Positions 11,696 to 25,273 of a stretch of DNA of 64,000 bases are shown here, in pieces. Every line of letters starts with the position of its first letter. Position 1 is the first letter of the stretch. Below the pieces are notes generated by a model. The model had not been told where the DNA came from, made no database searches, and saw nothing but the letters and a program-made list of their open reading frames with translations. Source of the stretch: Odobenus rosmarus divergens (taxonomy: Eukaryota > Chordata > Mammalia > Carnivora > Odobenidae); NCBI RefSeq assembly GCF_000321225.1, contig NW_004450567.1:319351-383350 (forward strand). The letters run 5' to 3'. The translations under genes and the position numbers were made by a program.

Positions 11696-12499
11696 CTGTG
11701 AGATAAAAGGAAGATGACATGTATACTCTGAAAGAAAATACACACATCTACTTTCCCATTTATGTGAAAAGAAACTGTGGTTTCTTATGTACACTGTGCT
11801 CTTGCTTAGCATTATGATCTCTCATAAATTCATGATGGCGTGTGAGCGTAATCTCGGTGGGATCATGGTAAGATGTTTTCTCTTTATCTAGCTAATAACT
11901 AAAAAATGGAAGTTCTTATTGCATGGATTTCCTTTTGCATTCTAGGGACTTTAGTAAAGAAAACATCCATTTCCGGAGATGAGCTTTTAGAATTTTTATT
12001 ATATTTCCAGCTGTAAATAATTCTTGTGGCAATGATGCTGTGGGGAATACTAAAAATCATGAATTTAGGGTCAGAAATATTATTTGAGTCTTTTCAGAAA
12101 AGGGTACAGTCCATAAATGACTAACCAGAGTTGACTATTATTGTTAACACTATTCTTTCTGACTGCCATGGACATGTAAAACTATGAATACAAAAGAATA
12201 GGAAACTCTAACACATAAAAATATCTCAAGGGCTCTAAAGATAAATCGGTATACACTGAGTGTTTTAGGAAACGCTATATGTAAAGTGTTTCATAAATAT
12301 ATAATCAGTATTATTTATTAAATAATTTTTACTAATACCTCACAATTATCAATAACTGTATCAGAAACAGATCATCCCACATCCACAAATAGCCAACACA
12401 CATCTGTTTTCTTTTACATAGTTAGAGTTTATAAGCAAGATCATTTCACTCAATTCAATAATCTTAACATTGAAAGGTCATAAGCATTTTCTATACGAA

Positions 12500-14440
12500 G
12501 ACACTAAACTGAAGGAAACATCGCAAAGAATCTTTCTTAATCCTATGAGAAATTTTCATGTCCAAATAGGCAAGGACCACATGAAACAACTAAAAAATCT
12601 TAATAAACTAAATATATACATTGAACAACATTTTTCAAACATTGGATGTCAGGCAATGTGGGAGAGTGATCCCTGAGAGATAGAAAGAAATAAGAGTGAG
12701 ATTTATAGTTGTCCTGGCTTATTGCTTAGAGAGAATTTCCAGCCCCAGTTCAGGAAGAGAGAAACCAGATGGAGCCTGGTGATCTCGCTTAATTGAGGAG
12801 ATAGTTCTGTGAGTCAGGGGAGCCCAAGGCATCTAGAATTGCGGAGCAGAGTATTGAAGAGGAGATGGTGTAACAGAGGGAAAAGCTCCAAAAATCTGCA
12901 AGAGGTCCTCCTGGAGTCTTCAGCCCAGTACTAATCAGTGCATATGCATGAGGAAACTACCCAAAACTAGGGAAAGGACCACCCAAAAGGAGCAAAAGGA
13001 ACAATTAATTCCTAGAGTTCATGCAGGTCCCCAGTAATGCCCCACTAATGGGGCAAAGTTATCCCTAAACTAAAGGATCCTCTGGTCTAGTTCTAACACA
13101 ACTTAAATGAAAGCTTGAGAAAAATTAAACTACATCCAAGTAACTTGATTGAATCCCAGAGAAAAACTTGAGGACATTTATAAGAATGTAAAAATATCTG
13201 GCACCCAGCAAAGTAAAATTCGCAGAGTCTGGCATCTAATAAAAATTACCAGGCATGCAAAGAAGGAAAAAAATATGATTTATGTTATAGGCTGAATGAT
13301 TGTGTCTCCTCAAAACCATTTTTAAAGCCTTAACCTCTAATGTGATAGTATTTGGCGATGGGACCTTAGAGAGGTAATCAGGATTACATAAGGTCATAAG
13401 AGTACAGTACTAATCTGATGGGACTGAAATCCTTATAAAATGAAGAGGAGACACCAGAGCATGCTCTCGCTGCCCGCCCCCCTGCCCACATGCAGAGAGG
13501 AGGAAAGGCCATGTGAGGACATAGAAGAAGATGGCCATCTGCAAGTCAGGAGCAGAGTTCTCACCAGAAATCATATTCTGCCAGAACTTTGATCTTGGAC
13601 TTCCAGCCTCCAGAAATGTGGGAAAATAAATTTCTGTTGCTTAAGCCATCAGTTCATGGTATTTTGTTATGGCAGTTGGAACTAAGACACCTCATAAGAA
13701 GAAAAAAATCAAATATATAGAAACAGAACCAGAAAAGACATATAGGACATAATTATTCAAAAGGGACAGTAAAACAGCTATGACAACTGTATTCCAGACA
13801 TTGATGATGGCAGAAGAAATAGCAGGCATGTTAAGTAAAGACACAGAACATATAAAAGAGACTCAAACCAAACTTCTAGAGATGGAAAATACAATGTCTG
13901 AGATGAAAGATACATAGGATGGTATTGACAGCAGATTCGAAATTGCAGAAAGAAACATTAGTGAACCTGTTAACAGGATAATGGAAACTATCTGAAATGA
14001 AACACAAGAAAAAAAGATTGAAAAACTGAACAGCACAATAGTAAGTTGTGTGATAACTTCAAACAGACTAATACATGTATAATTGGAGTACCTAAAGATA
14101 GTGGGGGTGTAATAAATAAAATATTTGAAAAAAATAATGGTCTAAATATTTTCTAATTTTACAAAACTATAAACTCACAGATCCAAGAAGACCAAGAAGC
14201 ATGAAAAAAAAAAAAAACCATCAAGCACATCAGAAGCAAATTGCTTCAAATCAGTGATAAAAAGAAAATCTTAAAAGCAGCTATGTGAGCATAAGGTACA
14301 ACATATCTTACCCTGGTTTTAATGGAAAACTTTGGATATTAGGGAGAAGAAAAAAGCCTCGTTGGTGTCCCATGAGTAAAAAGCAAGATTTTTCACTTCA
14401 CTGACAGGTACGCCACATGCTATAAAATGCTGCAACATTC
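12500..14440 (+). mobile_element. HAL1/L1-like remnant, split by an LTR (intron 14)
   Basis: 'ctaataaaaattaccaggcatgcaaagaag' at about 13,235 and 'gtgataaaaagaaaatcttaaaagcagc' at about 14,254 are ORF1-region phrases of HAL1/old L1 elements. They are found on both sides of a separate LTR-like insert at 13,283-13,690. No intact ORF remains, and the 5' limit is uncertain. Confidence 0.65.
13283..13690 (+). mobile_element. Solitary old LTR (MaLR-like) nested in the HAL1/L1 remnant
   Basis: It opens 'tgttataggctgaatgattgtgtc'. It carries 'aatgtgatagtatttggcgatggg', 'gccatgtgaggacat' and 'gacttccagcctccagaaatgtggg', and ends '...gttatggcagttggaactaagaca'. There is no internal retroviral coding sequence. 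The family is given from general resemblance only. Confidence 0.65.
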
Positions 14441-16099
14441 ACAAGTTCTTTTCATGTTTTAGAAACTCACGAGATGCTTTCCGACATCCACTGCACCTCT
14501 GCTAAACCAGCTGCCATGGACTGGAGAGCCAATAGAAAGGTTCGCATCTGCTGGCTTTCTAGCTACAATGCATGGTTTCATCGTATCAACAGTCTGCATA
14601 CCATATTGCTGAGTTTTAGGTAAAAGCAATCCTGAAAATATTTCCAAAATGTCCTCTTGGAAGTCTATAAGAAACTCTAAGAGCATGACCTAGTGACTGC
14701 CCAGTTATCCATACTTTAGGATTCATCCACCACCTAAATACCACATCTGACTCAGATTTCTCAAGCACTTTCTAAATTGCTTTACTTCCCACAAAGAGAG
14801 CAAAATAAAATATAACAAAATGGTAGTAGCACAAAGAAAGTTTCCTGCCTTCTCTCTTATCTGCTTAGATGTTTGAGCAGTTTGCATAGAAATAAAACTC
14901 AAAGAAAAATACGTTTCATTCCTCCCTAGTCTGCTCCTAGTTCAAAAGAGGCCTTTCTGTTCACTTACCTTTAAATCAATTAGCCAAGAAATACTTACAA
15001 TTTCTTAGAGGCTCAGCTTCTTGGAGAAGAAAGTTTATTTAGGATTTCTGCTAACATATTTGCATTTAGCTAAAACATACCCCTTGTGGAAATTTCCAAT
15101 CCCGAATAAATATCTGAAGACTCAGTCTTTTTGGAAGAAGACACAATGGAGGATAATTTTTGGAAAAGCTTCCCTCTAAATACATATACTTTCATAATTG
15201 CTCAACCATATGAACTGTATCTTTACTGCTACAGATAAATTTAGCTATATTTGTCATATCTGACCTAGTTTATATCATGATTTCTCTTTACAACAAATAA
15301 ATTTCTGCCAGAAATAGAGATGAATTTCTGCCAGATTCTTAAACTACATCAGCCAGTATATTCAGACACAACATTTCATTTACTACCATGGAAACCAATC
15401 ATGTGAATATCTGAGAAATAAGCCTCTTCACATATTTAAATTTCCAATAAGGAGTTTGATTTTTTTTAATCTGGTTAATTTTGACACAAATTTAAACTTA
15501 GACACATCCTACTGAATTTGCCAGTGATTAAAAAAGAGAGATGACTAACATAATAAAATTTAAAAAAAAAAAGAGAGAGAGATGAGTTCTTCAGACAACT
15601 CAGACCAAAAGACTTTAACTTAAGGACAACTTAAAATCAGGATATGGGGCTTATCTGAAATTACTCACAGCACCCCCCCTCCTTTACCAGAAAAATCCCT
15701 CAATCCCTCTATTTCTTTCTAATAAAAGGAAATGCAAGAATGTGCCATTCTTTCCCGTTTTCCTAAAACCTTCCCAGAACAAAAGGAATAAACTTTTCCC
15801 CTATAAATTCTTAGAAATGCCTATGCTTAACAAATGGCTTCTTAGGGAAGAGAATTAAGGAAGGTTGGCACATCTTTCACCAACCAGCTGATACTAAATG
15901 ATGATAAGACATTCAAAATCATTCACCAGAAAGAATATTAATGACATTAAGGTAAATCTGAGCCACCAGAAAATTGAGTGGACTTTTGATTTAACCTTAC
16001 CAAATACAAGAGGGATAAAGTCAAGTCTCTCGGATTGGTCTTGGGCATATAATAATCATAGTCTCCATAGCCACTCTCAATCAACTCTAAGTGGCTAGG
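14441..16099. other. COL12A1 intron 14, middle part
   Basis: AT-rich sequence without recognised genes or repeats. The small ORFs here are chance. Confidence 0.6.
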
Positions 16100-16270
16100 C
16101 ACTATGCTTGGTGCTTTGCACATTGTTATTTCATTTAATCCTCAAGACAACTCTGAGACTGCAACCTACAGATAAGGAAACAGAGACTCAAAGAAGGTTA
16201 AGTAATTTGTCCAAGGTCATACAGCTATAAATGGGCCTGCATTCTCTGTCTCCAAGGCTCCTGATCTTTT
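16100..16270 (-). repeat. MIR fragment (intron 14)
   Basis: It contains 'acagataaggaaacagagactcaaagaaggttaagtaatttgtccaaggtcatacagct', the reverse of the MIR core. Confidence 0.85.
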
Positions 16271-16553
16271 CACTAGTTGACTTTCTTATCTAGTTGACCA
16301 TCCTATCAGGAAAAAAAGACAGAGAGAGACAAATATAGGTAGCTGGACGGGATTCAATATTTCAAAATATGATACAATTTTTATGCTAAGTGAACTAAAC
16401 CAACCTGAATTTAAACCAGTCTTTAAAGATCCTAATTTTTCATCCCCATTTATCATATAACGAAAAATAAAGGCAAGTGATTAAACTGTCACTTGAGCTG
16501 ATAGCTATTAATTAGCACCAACACACACCCAACACACTCATGATGTTACCTAC

Positions 16554-16826
16554 ATTCAGTCGTGGCTTCTCCATTTAAAGGTTCTCCTTCTCCACTGCTG
16601 TAAACTGCAAAGACTGAAACCTTGTATTTGGTCTCTGGCTGCAGATTTTCTATCACAGTATGAATTGCATCTCCGGGAAGACTTTTCTCTCCAGTCTCAA
16701 TATCATCATAAAGCGATTTCCATGAGACCCTGTAACCTCGAACCATTCCTGGAGCAGATGTCCAATACGCCCCAATTGATGTGTCGGTGATATCTTTAGT
16801 AACAAAATCTGTAGGTGAACCACGTT
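16554..16826 (-). CDS. COL12A1: COL12A1 exon 14: FN3-6, with chondroitin sulfate site
   Basis: This 273-nt exon (to residue 994) starts [20 protein letters not shown] followed by [10 protein letters not shown] places a Ser-Gly at residue 981, the second known glycosaminoglycan site. The donor used is GAAT|GTAGGT, chosen because it keeps the frame and the 273-nt length. A second GT (GTAACA) lies 4 nt downstream. The upstream intron 13 is the longest here (8.4 kb). Confidence 0.94.
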
Positions 16827-17132
16827 CTAGAATAGAAATTAAAGGGGAATCAGTTTTCAATGTCTACTAGATATGTAAATAGTCCTTCATCCTGGTAGAC
16901 ATCCTAACTTGCTGGACTCAAACTCAGTTTGTCTAAAGTTGACCATTTCTTCTTTCTGAGCTGTCTGTCCTGTTCCATTAGTGGAGCAGATTGATGGAAT
17001 AAAACTCTAGGTTCCTTTCTGATTCCTACCTATCACCCTGGTCCCCTCGTGTTCAGTCAGATTGGAAGGCCTTTCAGGACAAGGTTGCCATCCAAACATG
17101 AAGGAGTATGTGCCTAAAAAAATTGTTCTCCA

Positions 17133-17324
17133 GGGGCACCTGGGTGGCTCAGTCGTTAAGCGTCTGCCTTCGGCTCAGGTCGTGATCCCAGGGTCCTGGG
17201 ATCGAGCCCCGCATTGGGCTCCCTGCTCCGCGGGAAGCCTGCTTCTCCCTCTCCCACTCCCCCTCCTTGTGTTCCTGCTCTCGCTATCTCTCGCTCTCTG
17301 TCAAATAAATAAATAAAATCTTTA
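17133..17324 (+). mobile_element. Carnivore tRNA-Lys SINE (CAN-SINE) in intron 13
   Basis: The tRNA-related head, CT-rich body and AATAAA-type tail are complete. Perfect 17-bp target duplications (aaaaaaattgttctcca) lie at 17,116-17,132 and 17,325-17,341. Confidence 0.96.
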
Positions 17325-17341
17325 AAAAAAATTGTTCTCCA

Positions 17342-19754
17342 AGGGAAAAAAAGTCATCTAAATCCCAAAATTTTACCCTACGTCAGTCTACTTTATGACA
17401 TAGCCATTGTTCACAAAGATCTTTATTTCATTACCATCATCTTTTTCTCTCTGATGTAATTTAAATAAGTTCAGTCTCAATGTACGACCTATAATAACTT
17501 CAACAATTGCATATCACTTGCAAAAATTAATTCCAGCATCATTTTTTGGTGAAAACTCTATTTGCTGATGCAATTTAAAAGGAGAAGTACAAACTTCCAA
17601 TATAGCTTAACTCTAACGAAACTAAAAACCATCATTCTTCTGGAAGACTTCAAAGCGATTAGTCATCAAAATAAAACACACCACTTGTTCAAGCTGATCA
17701 AAATGTCTGCTACTAAATTTTGGCTCTTTCAATTCAAAAAAAAAAAAAAATACAACCCAAATGGAAAAATATGGAAACCTCAGCTTAATAGGAGGCACAG
17801 ATGTCTTCCAATAAAACCCTCACTTTCCATAATTTAAATGTAAGATAAATATACAGGTCACTTTATATTGGCTACCTTTACTAGGGTTTATGCCACAGCA
17901 TGACATAAACATAAAACTATCTGCCTCTACAGCATACATTTCACCAGTAATTGTTATAAATTCAAGCAAATGATATATAATGCTGTTACAAGATTTTTGA
18001 ACTATTACTTTACTTGAATCAAAGAGTAAAAATGAATATCTTAAAAATATTCATAATTAAACAACAAAATTTCAACACAAAGAGTAAAGATAACACTAAG
18101 TAAAAAAAAAAAAAAAGAAATCTGGGTAGACAGAAACCCATCATATTGTAGAGTTTAGAGGGGAAAAATAAATAAAACAGGAGCTGGGCATCCTACCAGA
18201 CCCCAAGCACAAATGGAAAATTCTAACTCCATTATAAATAACTGTAATTGCTGACAGGACATCTCATCTCTGGAGGGAAATTAGTTACATATTTCACTGA
18301 AACCAAGAATACTTATTTTCAAGAACATACTGACTTTGCTCCCTCAGTACTTGAGGCTAATTGTCACTTGAAGGCCTTCTTTCATTGTGTGGGCTACTGA
18401 AATGGCCACATATCTTTATATTTTCTCTACTTATGGGAACATAAACAAACTGTTCCTTTGATCTAGTTTGGTTGTTGTTTTTTATGTCTTATTTTGTTTT
18501 GATCATTGCTATCCCAGCAACTGGTCTCTTAAGTTTTAAAGGTAGAGCACATGTTTCCTTTGCTTGATGTACACGTTTTTTTCACATGTGCCCCTTCTAA
18601 ATTGCCTAAATTGCAGTTAGGTATTGCAGCCATTGTAAAATCGTTGTACTTGAAAGTGACTGAACTTAAATGAGCTAAAAACGGCACTGATGACATTCAT
18701 AAGATGAATAAGTTAGCTAGACTGTGGGAATTATCCTCCAAATTAACACTGGAGTAGTTTACAAACAATCATTTCAGCTTCTCGTCTGCTCCAGGGTTGT
18801 GTGTCTCAGCCCATTCTCCGCCCTACTTTGTGTAGCACTGAGTTTGTGACATTATTTATTTCCATGACAACAGACATCAATCTCACAAACACAGGCTAAT
18901 GATTCCACTGTGAGAAAATAATAGGAAAAGAATTGTGGTTGAAGCAAAAATACATTCACAGAGATATTTGTGGGCTACAAACAAAAGGAGCCTAGTTCGC
19001 TAGACATGCATTCCCATGGATTTTAATCAACTGTTTTAACACTCTCAGAACCTGTAAAGCTGGAACAAAATACTAGTGAAATTGCAATAAAGACCTTTGC
19101 AAGGTTTATCAGTGTCCCAAAAAGAGTCTGTAAAAGCACTTTTTTAAAAATACAAATGAAATACGAACTAAAAAACATTCTTAAGTTCTAATTAATGGCA
19201 TGACAATGCTAATTCCAATGAGCACTGAGTAAATCCTCAATTACAGAAAACAATCCTCAAAAAATTATAGAATCTGCCTCTGTCACCCAAAGGTGTCATT
19301 GCAACATTCCATGTTAGTAACAGAGAAATATGGCATCAAAAGAAAGAAAGGCACCTCCATCCAGAAGCTAGGATTGAAAAGATAAACTGCTTCAATAAGC
19401 TTCTTATATGTCAGTCAGTCAGTTTGATAAGAATATTCCTAAATATTAAGTTTATACTGTTGTCAAACACATTGATAAAATTTTTTTTTCTCAAAAAAGC
19501 TAGAGGGTTGGGTATCCTAGCTGCTGCATTATACCCAAGAATTTTGAAGAATATGATGTATTGATGACAAGCAAATTTTATCAGACCTATAACCCTTTAA
19601 AAACTATTTTTTTTAAATGGAATCTTGGCTTGGACAAATATTGGATTACAAAAAAATGAAACAATTGAATTGTACCCTGTGATACAATTGGCAGGCTGTG
19701 AAAGAGGCCAAGCTTGGCCTTAAGACCTGGTGTGTAACCAGCTGAGCAGGGTCA
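17342..19754. other. COL12A1 intron 13, part
   Basis: AT-rich unique-looking sequence with short poly-A runs (17,738 and 18,104 regions). No gene or named repeat is recognised. Confidence 0.6.
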
Positions 19755-19925
19755 CCAGCAGGCTATGTCACCTCCTGGGGCCCTGGCGCAAAATAATTGG
19801 ACCAGATTTGATAGGATACGCAGAATCACCTGGGGTGTCAAAGAGTGGGCCTTGCCCAAATCAACTATACTGGAATATCTGGAGATATGCCTAAGCACTG
19901 ATACTTCCTAAAAAATCTTTTAAAT
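19755..19925 (+). repeat. Possible MER5-type hAT fragment
   Basis: 'aatcacctggggtgtcaaa' and the following GC-rich phrase resemble MER5-type copies. It is short and diverged. Confidence 0.35.
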
Positions 19926-19938
19926 CTCTATTATTCTT

Positions 19939-20142
19939 GGACGCGTGGGTGGCTCAGTCTGTTAAACGTCTGCCTTCGGCTCAGGTCATGATCCTAGGGC
20001 CCTGGGATCAAGCCCCACATCAGGCTCTCTGCTCCGCAGGGAGCCTGCTTCTCCCTCTCCCTCTGCCTCTGCCACTCCCCCTGCTTGTGCTCTCTCTGAC
20101 AAATAAATAAATAAAATCTTTTAAAAAAATAAAATAAAATAC
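19939..20142 (+). mobile_element. CAN-SINE in intron 13
   Basis: It begins 'ggacgcgtgggtggctcag', has a CT-rich body, and ends with an (AAATA)n and A-rich tail. Its left part has diverged slightly from the other copies. Confidence 0.93.
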
Positions 20143-23100
20143 TGAATTGTAGGTTTTGTCCTCAATATAAGGAACTTGGACATCCATAACACAGAAGAAA
20201 TTATTTGGTTTGGTTTGGTTAGATTGGATTTGGGAGTCTCTTTTTAGAGAACCTGGGAAGGGAAAGGAAAGAGAGAGGAATAAGAAAGGAAAGATGTCAG
20301 AAGACAAGCCTATAGCCTTTCTGCAGGAGGCATTACTGTATCTCAACAGGGGAAGCCATAGACAGGTCCAGTGAATAAGAACCAAATCCAGTAGTCTTTT
20401 TGCCCCTTTGTCACTATGCTTCCCAGAACCTGAATCCACTTCCGCTCTAGCAAAGGCTCCCAACTTCCTCAAGTTCCTCTTTTTGTTCTGCCCCCAAGAC
20501 TTATAAAGGTTTCTTTTATGATGTTTCAGTTTGTTCAGGATTTCACGTAAGTGGCATTGTTTTCAATAATATTTAATCTCACGGTACCTGTTTTCTGCTG
20601 TTCTGGAGTATAGGCCTATGCTTTGTATATTACTTTTATTTCTGGTAATAGAATTTCTGGCAGTCGTTTCAAGTACGTTCTCTTCTATAATGATGGTATG
20701 CCTTCAACTTTATGCTTCTCAATAGTTTTCCCAGCTATCCCAGCCTCCCCAGTGTAGTACCGGTGTACTTAGAAGGAATAACATTCTTTTCTGTCATACG
20801 TTTGAACACACAAAATTTATCAGTTTTTTGAAATTTTGATACTCAGCATTTCCACTCTGATTATAAACCATATTTAGATATATTCAAAAGGCATTTTTCT
20901 CATGCCTGCTCAGATGTGTCTCTGAGCTATTACTGTGGGAAGTAATTTAAACAGGTGCATTTCTCATGATCTGAACATCCACAAGGGGTTGATTTCTACT
21001 TTTTTCCACATACAAGGCCAAAGAACTAATGCCTCATTTATGTAACTTTCCTACGTTTCCTTAGCCCTTTTCCATTTGCTTTCTGAAAAGCAAATCATCA
21101 TCCAATTCAAATATAATTATTATAACACAAATTAGCCAATGATGATAACTGAAAAATTAATCATAATGAAATGAAACTATAAATTGTTCCAGTCGGCTTT
21201 CATTGAGTTTCACATATCACTTTCGAAAATAGAAGTTAAATTGAAAATGTAATGTAAATCCTCTTCTAAATCAATTTGTCTTTTCCGTTAGAGCTCAGCT
21301 CAAAAGTCATCTAACTTTCCACAGCAGAATACAGAAAACCTGCTTCCACGTTTATGTGGAAACACACTTGATTTACAACCCCAGTGAATTAGAGCCATCA
21401 TCCCAAAGTACAAAGTTCCCTATTGATAAGCTAACAACTACATTAAACAATACATAGTTCTTGAAAACCTCTTAACAATTAAATCACCCTTGAACCTCAA
21501 AGCCTATGTGAGATTTCTTCCATAACTGTTATGTCTCCAATGTGATCTAGATATTTCTCCGATGAGCCATTAATGCGCCAGAAAGGAAATACGAATTTTT
21601 CTTTGGGAATTGTGCTAAAGTTCCCTGGAAACCTCAGCGTTGTTATACCCAGAATGTATGATTTTTCAAATTATGAGATAGCAGTAAATCTAGGGAAACA
21701 GAGACCTTATTTAGTCCGTCTTGGAGAGGCCCCATGTTACTCAACATCATGCAGAGGAATTCCTATGATGTGCTAAAAACCTCATTGTAACAAAATGTCA
21801 GCTGAGTGAGCTTGGTTTGATGTACAGGAAGCTGTCCGTGTCTAGGACATTGGCAGGTTGCTATAGCAACGGAAACAAAGGAAATTTTGAAAAGTCATCT
21901 TTTCCATAGCCAAAAACCAACAGTCAAAAACAAAAAGAACCGTATTATTCCCAAACTGAAATTTTCATTCATTTGTGGTAAATCTCAGAATTAAAATGGG
22001 CATTATTCATTTCAAGGTTTATAAGAGCAGGTTTTCCTGTCTCTACACACTAACAGTGACAACTAAAAGTTCTACCACGACCCAAAGTACACTTACATGT
22101 ACAATAGTAATTACTAAAAATTACGTTAAATCTATTTTAACAACAACCGGGGCGGGGGGGAAACAACATAAATCAAACCTAATAGTTTGTGCTCAGATTC
22201 CTCTAAAGTTTGGATCTGAAATAGTAATAAACACTGCCTTTGTGATTCTATTTCATACAGTACTAGAGCAAACCATGAACTTCCCCGATGCCAATGCTAA
22301 TAAATCTGTCTTCCAGGGACAGGGACATTTTCTGATCACTGGCTACATTTCAACAAACTAGGAAACAGATTCAAGTTAGGGATGGTTGCAGACCACACTA
22401 AATATTTTTTTTTACATTTTTTGATTTGAATAGAATGCACTTGAGGCAATCTATACAATTTTCAACCTACAGAATGCTCCTGCCGGCTGAGCCATGCCTC
22501 TGGATGGAAGAAACATTCCTTCAAGGTCTGCTCTTACCACCTTCTCTCCCAAGAGAAAAATAGATTAGAAAAACAGCGGCCCTCAAAAGCAGTTGCCTGG
22601 CTCTGTTTCTGGCTTTCCATTCTCTGCATTTACCATCATATCCTATTCTTGTATATGGTATGTGGATTTGGCTGAGTTAATACAATAAAATGAAATGGAA
22701 TAACCAGGGGCAAAAATCTTCTACTATTTTAATTTAGTCACAACTATGCTTTCACATATTTGTCAAGTTTACCACACATAATGCAATGGGATAAATATGT
22801 TCATAAAATCAGACTGGCAGCATTTTATGTAATCCTTCACTGTAGTAAAGAGCTTTGGTGTAAATAGAAAAAAATATATTATTACAACTTAGTTATCAAT
22901 CAACTATAATCATCTTGCTTCCCTCCTTCTCAGGAAATGGAAAACAGTAATTTTTAAGATTTATTTTACTACACATGTATCTCCCTTAGACGTAATTTCT
23001 GATCAAATACGGGCACATATTCACACGTGCATACAACTTGGTAGATTTTCTATACTACTTGTACAAAGCTATAAAATTATAAACAGTTCAGCTGTTCACC

Positions 23101-23744
23101 TGGCCCAGAAAAATCAAAGCCTAATAGAATGTGTTTGTTGTTAAATTAAAATGTGTATTTTGTTTTCTAAAGATTAATATATCATTCTCAGTAAAAATGC
23201 CTAATTTTTAACCCCAAGAAAATTCTGAGAATGAATATATTTTTTAAGGTATGAAAATGCAGAAGAATATCAGAAGGTTAAAAGGTACAAGAAGAAGGAA
23301 AACTATTATATTTCCAAGATATTCCCTATAAGGGAGAAATTTTCACAAACAAGAATAATCTACAATTATCCTGGAAAAAACAAAAGCTCAAAAGTTTATC
23401 CTTAAAAAAAATCCTATAAACAATCTATGTTGAAAGCCTTTGGGAAGCACAAGAGAAGGAGAACCTCAACACGTCAAAACAGAAGAACAAACTTGTCAGA
23501 AATTCTGGATGTTGCTCCAGATACAAGGATCACATGCTTTACTGTTTGGACTAGGTGTCTGTAATTAAGGCAATTTCCATTTCTACCTCTTCTTACTTTC
23601 AAAACTTTAGTGCAGCTAATCAATATGTCTGAAATACTTACAAAAGCCATATTTTTAGATACCAATTCTAAAGTGAATGTCATTTCCTCCTGATGAATTT
23701 TATATACATATAGTATTTTACAGTTCCCAAAAAGTTTCACTTAC
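20143..23744. other. COL12A1 intron 13, part
   Basis: A long AT-rich stretch without recognised coding sequence or clear repeats. Short ORFs at 21,573-21,776 and 21,975-22,361 show no domain or splice support. Confidence 0.6.
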
Positions 23745-23895
23745 AGTCTCCCCATTTGATCTCCACAGTAAATCTGGGATGCAGGGGAAGCAATGATCAT
23801 CCCCTCTTTATAGATGGGTATACTGAGGCTCAGAGGGGTTAAGGAAACATTTCAAGGTCGCATGGCTAAGTAGTCAAACCAGGACTCTGGTGGTA
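23745..23895 (-). repeat. MIR fragment (intron 13)
   Basis: 'tatagatgggtatactgaggctcagaggggttaagg' and 'aaggtcgcatggctaagtag' are MIR core in reverse orientation. Confidence 0.88.
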
Positions 23896-24031
23896 ATCAG
23901 TATTTTACATGCTGGTATTTAATCTTTCATTTAAACCCTCTTTTAAAAATAAATTTCATGGACTATTAGAATTAAACTCTTGATTAATATTAGAGATAGA
24001 ATTGATTAGAATATTTTTTTGGCTATTTGTG

Positions 24032-24210
24032 TCTTTTTTTAAAGATTTTATTTATTTATTTGTCGGAGAGAGAGCGTGCAAGCAGGGGGAGCGGCAGAGG
24101 GAGAAGCAGGCTCCCTGTTGAGCAAGGAGCCTGAGGCGGGACTCAATCCCAGGACCCTGGGATCATGACCTGAGCTGAAGGCAGACGCTTAACTGACTGA
24201 GCCACCACGC
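24032..24210 (-). mobile_element. CAN-SINE in intron 13, reverse orientation
   Basis: It starts with the reversed tail (ttttttaaagattttatttatttattt) and ends with the reversed tRNA head (ctgagccaccacg). It is the only SINE of this family in the window with that orientation, so it is sense to COL12A1. Confidence 0.95.
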
Positions 24211-25273
24211 TGTTTGTTTTTAATTCTTGACTAAATCTTGTAGTTTTAATGAAAACTGCCTACTGTGGGCCTTGTCCCTGTTAACTACAACATCTACAAA
24301 CCTCCAAATTCCTGGATCCTCCAAATTTGACAGATATTTTACCTAAAGTCACTGTGATTTCGCATCACAAAAGATACTGCAGATTCATTTTCTTCCTATA
24401 CTTACATTAAATAGGTCATATAAAAGATGGTGTTAACAAGAAGAAATCAATGCCTGATTTCCCATTTAGGCCCTGGACTATGGTACTGACTCATTATTAT
24501 AACCATCCACTGATACTTCTTTTTAACATCACAACATTCTTATTGTGTGGCTAGGCTAAATTTGCATTTTCTCTCTCTTACACAACTTACTTTGTAGTTG
24601 CGATGAGTTAAATGGAAGCTGCCATTATATTTCAAAAGATTCTAAGAAATATATGAAGCCCTCTGACAATTAAGTCTGGAGAACCAAGCACACAGCTCCA
24701 GTCTTGTTGGTGGTTCTTGCTAAATACTGCATTAACTTCAAACTTCTAACACAGAACTGAACTTTAGAGGTCGTTTAGAAAACAAACAAAGCAGAAACCT
24801 GGATCCTCATATTTCTCAAGCTAAATGCTTTTATGCATGGTGAATGAGAAGAGACTCGGAGTCAGAAAGGGTTCCTATCTGCTCCTAGTGATGGAGGCAG
24901 CTTTGTTACTGTGGGCAACCCAAATCCTTTTCATCCACAGATGTTTCCCAAGGTCTCTTCTCACTCTGAATGTCACACACCTACCTATTCTCCACTTACC
25001 CAGCCCATGGCTTTAAGAACATACTTCTATGGCCTTCTTATGCACTCAGCTCCCCAGTACACCTCTTCCTGATTAAATTTAATTTTTTACAGTTGCTTAC
25101 ATTCTACATCTCTGAATAAGAGGCAGTTTTGTAGTCACTTACTTTTCAATACAAATTCCTTTTAAGAGAAAGGATAGCACATTTCTAGATTTGATTCTCT
25201 GCAAACAATATCAGCTTCCTAAATGCAATCCCAAATAAACTCAGGGATTTCTATAAAACATGACAGTGATTAC
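24211..25273. other. COL12A1 intron 13, distal part
   Basis: Nothing is recognised. Confidence 0.65.

Noticed and set aside
17133..17205. SINE heads as tRNA genes
   Set aside because: The tRNA-like segments continue into the CT-rich SINE body and A-rich tail with target duplications; they are retroposons.
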